A DNA stretch of 8,962 nt from an uncultured Lachnospiraceae bacterium (GTDB taxonomy: Bacteria > Bacillota > Clostridia > Lachnospirales > Lachnospiraceae). Below the pieces are notes generated by a model that searched no databases, was not told where the DNA came from, and saw only the letters and a program-made list of their open reading frames with translations. Position numbers and translations under genes: made by a program. The stretch covers positions 1 to 8,962 of the forward strand of contig CAJTXP010000078.1 in assembly GCA_910583615.1 (NCBI GenBank). The letters are read 5' to 3'. Shown one piece after another: positions 7,067 through 8,962 of the stretch; within the stretch, counting starts at the first letter, position 1; each line of letters starts with the position of its first letter.

Positions 7067-7933
7067 ATGTATATCAATTCCGCATATCTGAATCGTTCGC
7101 TGGTGGATTTTAAGGACAAGAGCAGACCGCTCATCGTGGGAAGCTGCGGAACCTATCATCTGTATACCCGTCCCAGGCTGCCCACGCACAGACCACGGGG
7201 AAGACTGGATTTTCAGATTTTGTATATCGCGTCTGGAAAAGCGCATTTTTATTTTGATAAAAGTGAGACGGATACCGTCGTGACCGCCGGACAGATCGTT
7301 GTCTACCGACCGAAAGAGCCTCAGCGATATGTATATTACGGCGCAGAGCAGACAGAAGTGTACTGGGTCCATTTTACCGGAAACAATGTCAAAAATATTC
7401 TCCGGCATTACGGCATCACCGACAGCATGCGTGTGATCTCCACCGGAGCTTCTTTTGAATATACAAGACTTTTTAAACAGATGATACAGGAACTCCAAAG
7501 GTGTCAGAGCTGCTATCCGGAACTTTTAACCCTGCTGCTTTTAGAGCTTCTGATCCAGATCAGCCGGCAGATCGGCAGAGAACACCGAAAAAAAGACACC
7601 TATCTGGACGCAGAGATGGAGCTCGCCATACAATTTTTCAACGATCACTATCATACAGAAATCAGCATTGAAAAATACGCTGCTTCCCGGGGTATGAGCG
7701 TCAGCTGGTTCATTCGCAGCTTCAGGCAGTATGCCCATACCACACCCATGCAGTATCTTGTAGAACGCCGTATGACCAATGCCCAGGTGCTTCTGGAAAC
7801 AACAAACTACAGTATTGCAGAAATCGGAAATCTTGTCGGCTATGACAATCCCCTTTATTTCAGCCGTATTTTTAAAAAACAAAAAGGCATGTCCCCTTCC
7901 GATTATCGAAAGCAAAGTTCCGCAGAAAGCTGA
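7067..7933 (+). CDS. AraC-family transcriptional regulator with N-terminal cupin sensor domain
   Basis: This 288-residue soluble regulator probably controls the divergent lacZ-symporter operon. Residues about 22-108 form the AraC-type cupin ligand-binding domain (GRLDFQILYIASGKAHF, then an AGQIVVYRP turn and EVYWVHFTG). Residues about 184-285 form the two-helix-turn-helix DNA-binding domain, ending in the family signature GYDNPLYFSRIFKK and GMSPSDYRK. The length is typical of the family and the frame is intact. AAAGGAGA seven bases before the ATG supports the start. Divergent placement next to lacZ is the classic position of a local activator or dual regulator. TGCACAAAA repeats in both promoter spacers are plausible binding sites and suggest autoregulation. 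The ligand is not readable from sequence; a galactoside is an inference from context. Confidence 0.93.
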   Translation: MYINSAYLNRSLVDFKDKSRPLIVGSCGTYHLYTRPRLPTHRPRGRLDFQILYIASGKAHFYFDKSETDTVVTAGQIVVYRPKEPQRYVYYGAEQTEVYWVHFTGNNVKNILRHYGITDSMRVISTGASFEYTRLFKQMIQELQRCQSCYPELLTLLLLELLIQISRQIGREHRKKDTYLDAEMELAIQFFNDHYHTEISIEKYAASRGMSVSWFIRSFRQYAHTTPMQYLVERRMTNAQVLLETTNYSIAEIGNLVGYDNPLYFSRIFKKQKGMSPSDYRKQSSAES

Positions 7934-7964
7934 AATTATTGAAAACATCGTTGCTTTTCCTTCG
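7934..7964. other. Short gap after the soluble regulator, no clear terminator
   Basis: The gap between the regulator stop codon and the inverted repeat at 7965 is A/T-rich. It holds only an imperfect GAAAAC/GCTTTTC pairing. I see no strong intrinsic terminator, unless the following inverted repeat also serves as one. Confidence 0.3.
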
Positions 7965-8001
7965 AATATCAACAGAATATTTACATTTTCCTGTTGATAT
8001 T
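7965..8001. repeat. Perfect 11-bp inverted repeat overlapping a promoter -35 box (candidate operator)
   Basis: AATATCAACAG (7965-7975) and CTGTTGATATT (7991-8001) are exact reverse complements separated by 15 bases. The right arm contains the -35 box TTGATA (7994-7999) of the downstream promoter. The stem is A/T-rich and no run of Ts follows directly, so an operator is more likely than a terminator for the upstream regulator gene, although both are possible. Confidence 0.5.
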
Positions 8002-8022
8002 ACTCTGTATATCTTTTATACT
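7994..8022 (+). promoter_or_regulatory. Predicted strong sigma-A promoter of the secreted-protein gene
   Basis: The -35 box TTGATA (7994-7999), a 17-base spacer and the -10 box TATACT (8017-8022) each differ from consensus at one position. The predicted start is near 8029, giving a leader of about 113 bases before the ATG at 8142. The leader holds a weak TGGATC/GATCCA pairing (8034-8039 with 8054-8059). It also holds a 14-codon frame (8059-8103, preceded by AGGGG) that may be fortuitous. No known riboswitch class was recognised. Confidence 0.65.
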
Positions 8023-8141
8023 AATCAAATATCTGGATCGTATCGGCTCAGGGGATCCATGAAATATGGAGGAGTACGATTACGTATCTTTTTCTCTTGC
8101 TGATAAGAAGAGAACTATATTCATTAAAAGGGAGAATAAGT

Positions 8142-8945
8142 ATGAACTGGAACTGGAAACGGAAACAAAAATGGCTGATTTCACAGACAGTAATCGTTTT
8201 TGTACTGTTTTTCTCTGTGCTTCCGGCAGCAGCAGTCGAACCGACCGGACAGGATGTCCGACCCGCCGTTATGGAACGCGCCGAATCAGAGAGTGAAAAG
8301 AAGACGGAAGCAAACATCGAAACAGACTTCATAGACGATATGGCAGCGGATTCCGAAAATGGCTCCACTGACGATACGTCAACGGATATCGAAGCAGACT
8401 CTGAAGACGATGCCTCAGCGGACTCCGAAGGCAATGCCGCGGCAGATTCCGAAACAGACTCCGAAGATATTGTCTCCAGTGTTCACGAGTGCAGCTGGTC
8501 TTCGGACTGGAACTATGATGAAAGCTGCCACTGGCACGAGTGTGATGCCGAAGACTGTCCTGTGACTGACCATAACGAAAAGGATGGTTATGCAGAACAC
8601 AGCTATGGCGAGGACAACATATGTATCGACTGTGGTTATTTTAGATCAGACAACTGTCTTACCCGCACAGCAGCAGGAGTTGTTCCGACCTGTCAGGAAG
8701 TCTATGAGGCTATGGTCGGCTTAAAAGATCAGTATCCAGAAGGAATGACCTGGACAAATTTTGAACCCTATGGAAGCAGGGGCGAACTTGGCGCTTCCTA
8801 TGTCTGGAAAGGCGGAAAAGTATACGGGGCAAACAGCGGCGTGGGCTGTGCGGCTTTCGCTTTCATACTCAGCGATACGGCCTTTGGCGATTTACCTGCC
8901 AGAGTAATTGACTGGAGAGTAAAAAGTTTTAATAAAAAAGAATAA
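8142..8945 (+). CDS. Secreted protein of unknown function: acidic repeat, Cys/His-rich module and a possibly truncated C-terminal domain
   Basis: The 267-residue product carries a signal peptide: basic residues 6-10, a hydrophobic core at 11-27, and likely cleavage after Ala29-Ala30-Ala31. There is no lipobox or sortase signal. Residues 69-108 form an acidic Asp/Ser octapeptide repeat. Residues 115-165 form a Cys/His-rich module (HEC, HWHEC, then CIDCGY). Residues about 180-254 form a compact domain with GVGCAAFAFILSD, where Cys236 resembles the nucleophile region of NlpC/CHAP-like folds; this is only a weak resemblance. From memory, related clostridial proteins continue after DLPAR for about 60 more residues with a conserved His. 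Here the chain ends in the basic tail DWRVKSFNKKE, so truncation is likely but unproven. The start at 8142 is chosen for AAGGGAG seven bases upstream and because it places the signal peptide at the N-terminus; an in-frame ATG at 8097 is less likely. I cannot assign a function. Confidence 0.75.
   Translation: MNWNWKRKQKWLISQTVIVFVLFFSVLPAAAVEPTGQDVRPAVMERAESESEKKTEANIETDFIDDMAADSENGSTDDTSTDIEADSEDDASADSEGNAAADSETDSEDIVSSVHECSWSSDWNYDESCHWHECDAEDCPVTDHNEKDGYAEHSYGEDNICIDCGYFRSDNCLTRTAAGVVPTCQEVYEAMVGLKDQYPEGMTWTNFEPYGSRGELGASYVWKGGKVYGANSGVGCAAFAFILSDTAFGDLPARVIDWRVKSFNKKE
8346..8465 (+). repeat. Five degenerate 24-bp tandem units encoding acidic octapeptides
   Basis: Five 24-base units encode ADSENGST, DDTSTDIE, ADSEDDAS, ADSEGNAA and ADSETDSE in the secreted protein. 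Four of the five begin with ADSE. The segment is likely a flexible, negatively charged spacer between the signal peptide and the folded part, and could vary in copy number between strains. Confidence 0.7.
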
Positions 8946-8962
8946 CCCTTTTATGGCATTTT
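8946..8962. other. AT-rich edge after the secreted-protein gene
   Basis: Only 17 bases remain after the stop codon. Together with the last 15 or so codons of the gene they are noticeably richer in A and T than the preceding coding sequence. No terminator or mobile-element end can be confirmed from this fragment. Confidence 0.3.

Noticed and set aside
7031..7972. Minus-strand frames (7031-7498 and 7541-7972) opposite the soluble AraC gene
   Set aside because: They are antisense to a well-supported AraC regulator, with no domain and no promoter on that strand.
8029..8141. Leader of the secreted-protein gene considered as a riboswitch
   Set aside because: No conserved riboswitch core was recognised and only a weak 6-bp pairing is present.
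8066..8296. 76-codon plus-strand frame starting MEEYDY and overlapping the secreted-protein gene
   Set aside because: No ribosome site precedes its ATG. It runs out of frame through the signal-peptide and early mature region of a better-supported gene, and it ends in low-complexity Arg/Ser sequence.
1..8962. Search for CRISPR arrays, tRNA or rRNA genes, transposases, toxin-antitoxin pairs or a defence system
   Set aside because: No regularly spaced direct repeats, cloverleaf-like segments or characteristic proteins were seen. The only tandem repeat is the in-frame acidic repeat in the secreted protein.

Overview
The window looks like chromosomal DNA of an anaerobic gut-type Clostridia, most likely Lachnospiraceae. 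This is inferred from balanced base composition with strong AGGAGG-type ribosome binding sites, sigma-A style promoters, a Firmicutes-type LacZ, a transmembrane AraC regulator of the YesN/YesS style, and a secreted protein with the Cys/His-rich 'CHWHEC' module that I associate with this group. No rRNA, tRNA, CRISPR array, transposase or phage gene was seen.

Bases 59-6819, minus strand, hold a lactose/beta-galactoside utilisation locus. Read in the direction of transcription it is: a large GH2 beta-galactosidase (6819-3763), a GPH-family sugar:cation symporter (3649-2261), a perfect 19-bp hairpin, and then a separately promoted membrane-spanning AraC-family regulator with a HAMP domain (2083-59). 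The symporter would import a galactoside and LacZ would hydrolyse it in the cytoplasm.

Bases 6820-7066 form a divergent control region. Two back-to-back promoters have -35 boxes 10 bp apart. One drives lacZ leftwards and the other drives a soluble cupin-type AraC regulator (7067-7933) rightwards. The same nonamer, TGCACAAAA, lies in the spacer of both promoters. Two further GCACAA copies lie in the regulator leader, and a perfect palindrome covers the lacZ -35 box. The small operon is therefore flanked by two AraC-type regulators, one soluble and one membrane-bound.

Bases 7934-8962 hold a separate unit. A clear promoter (TTGATA-N17-TATACT) has its -35 box inside the right arm of a perfect 11-bp inverted repeat. 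It drives a secreted protein (8142-8945) made of a signal peptide, an acidic octapeptide repeat, a Cys/His-rich module and a C-terminal domain with a conserved-looking Cys. That domain stops abruptly in an AT-rich tail, so the gene may be truncated. This is the least ordinary part of the window. No intergenic stretch exceeds 300 bases.
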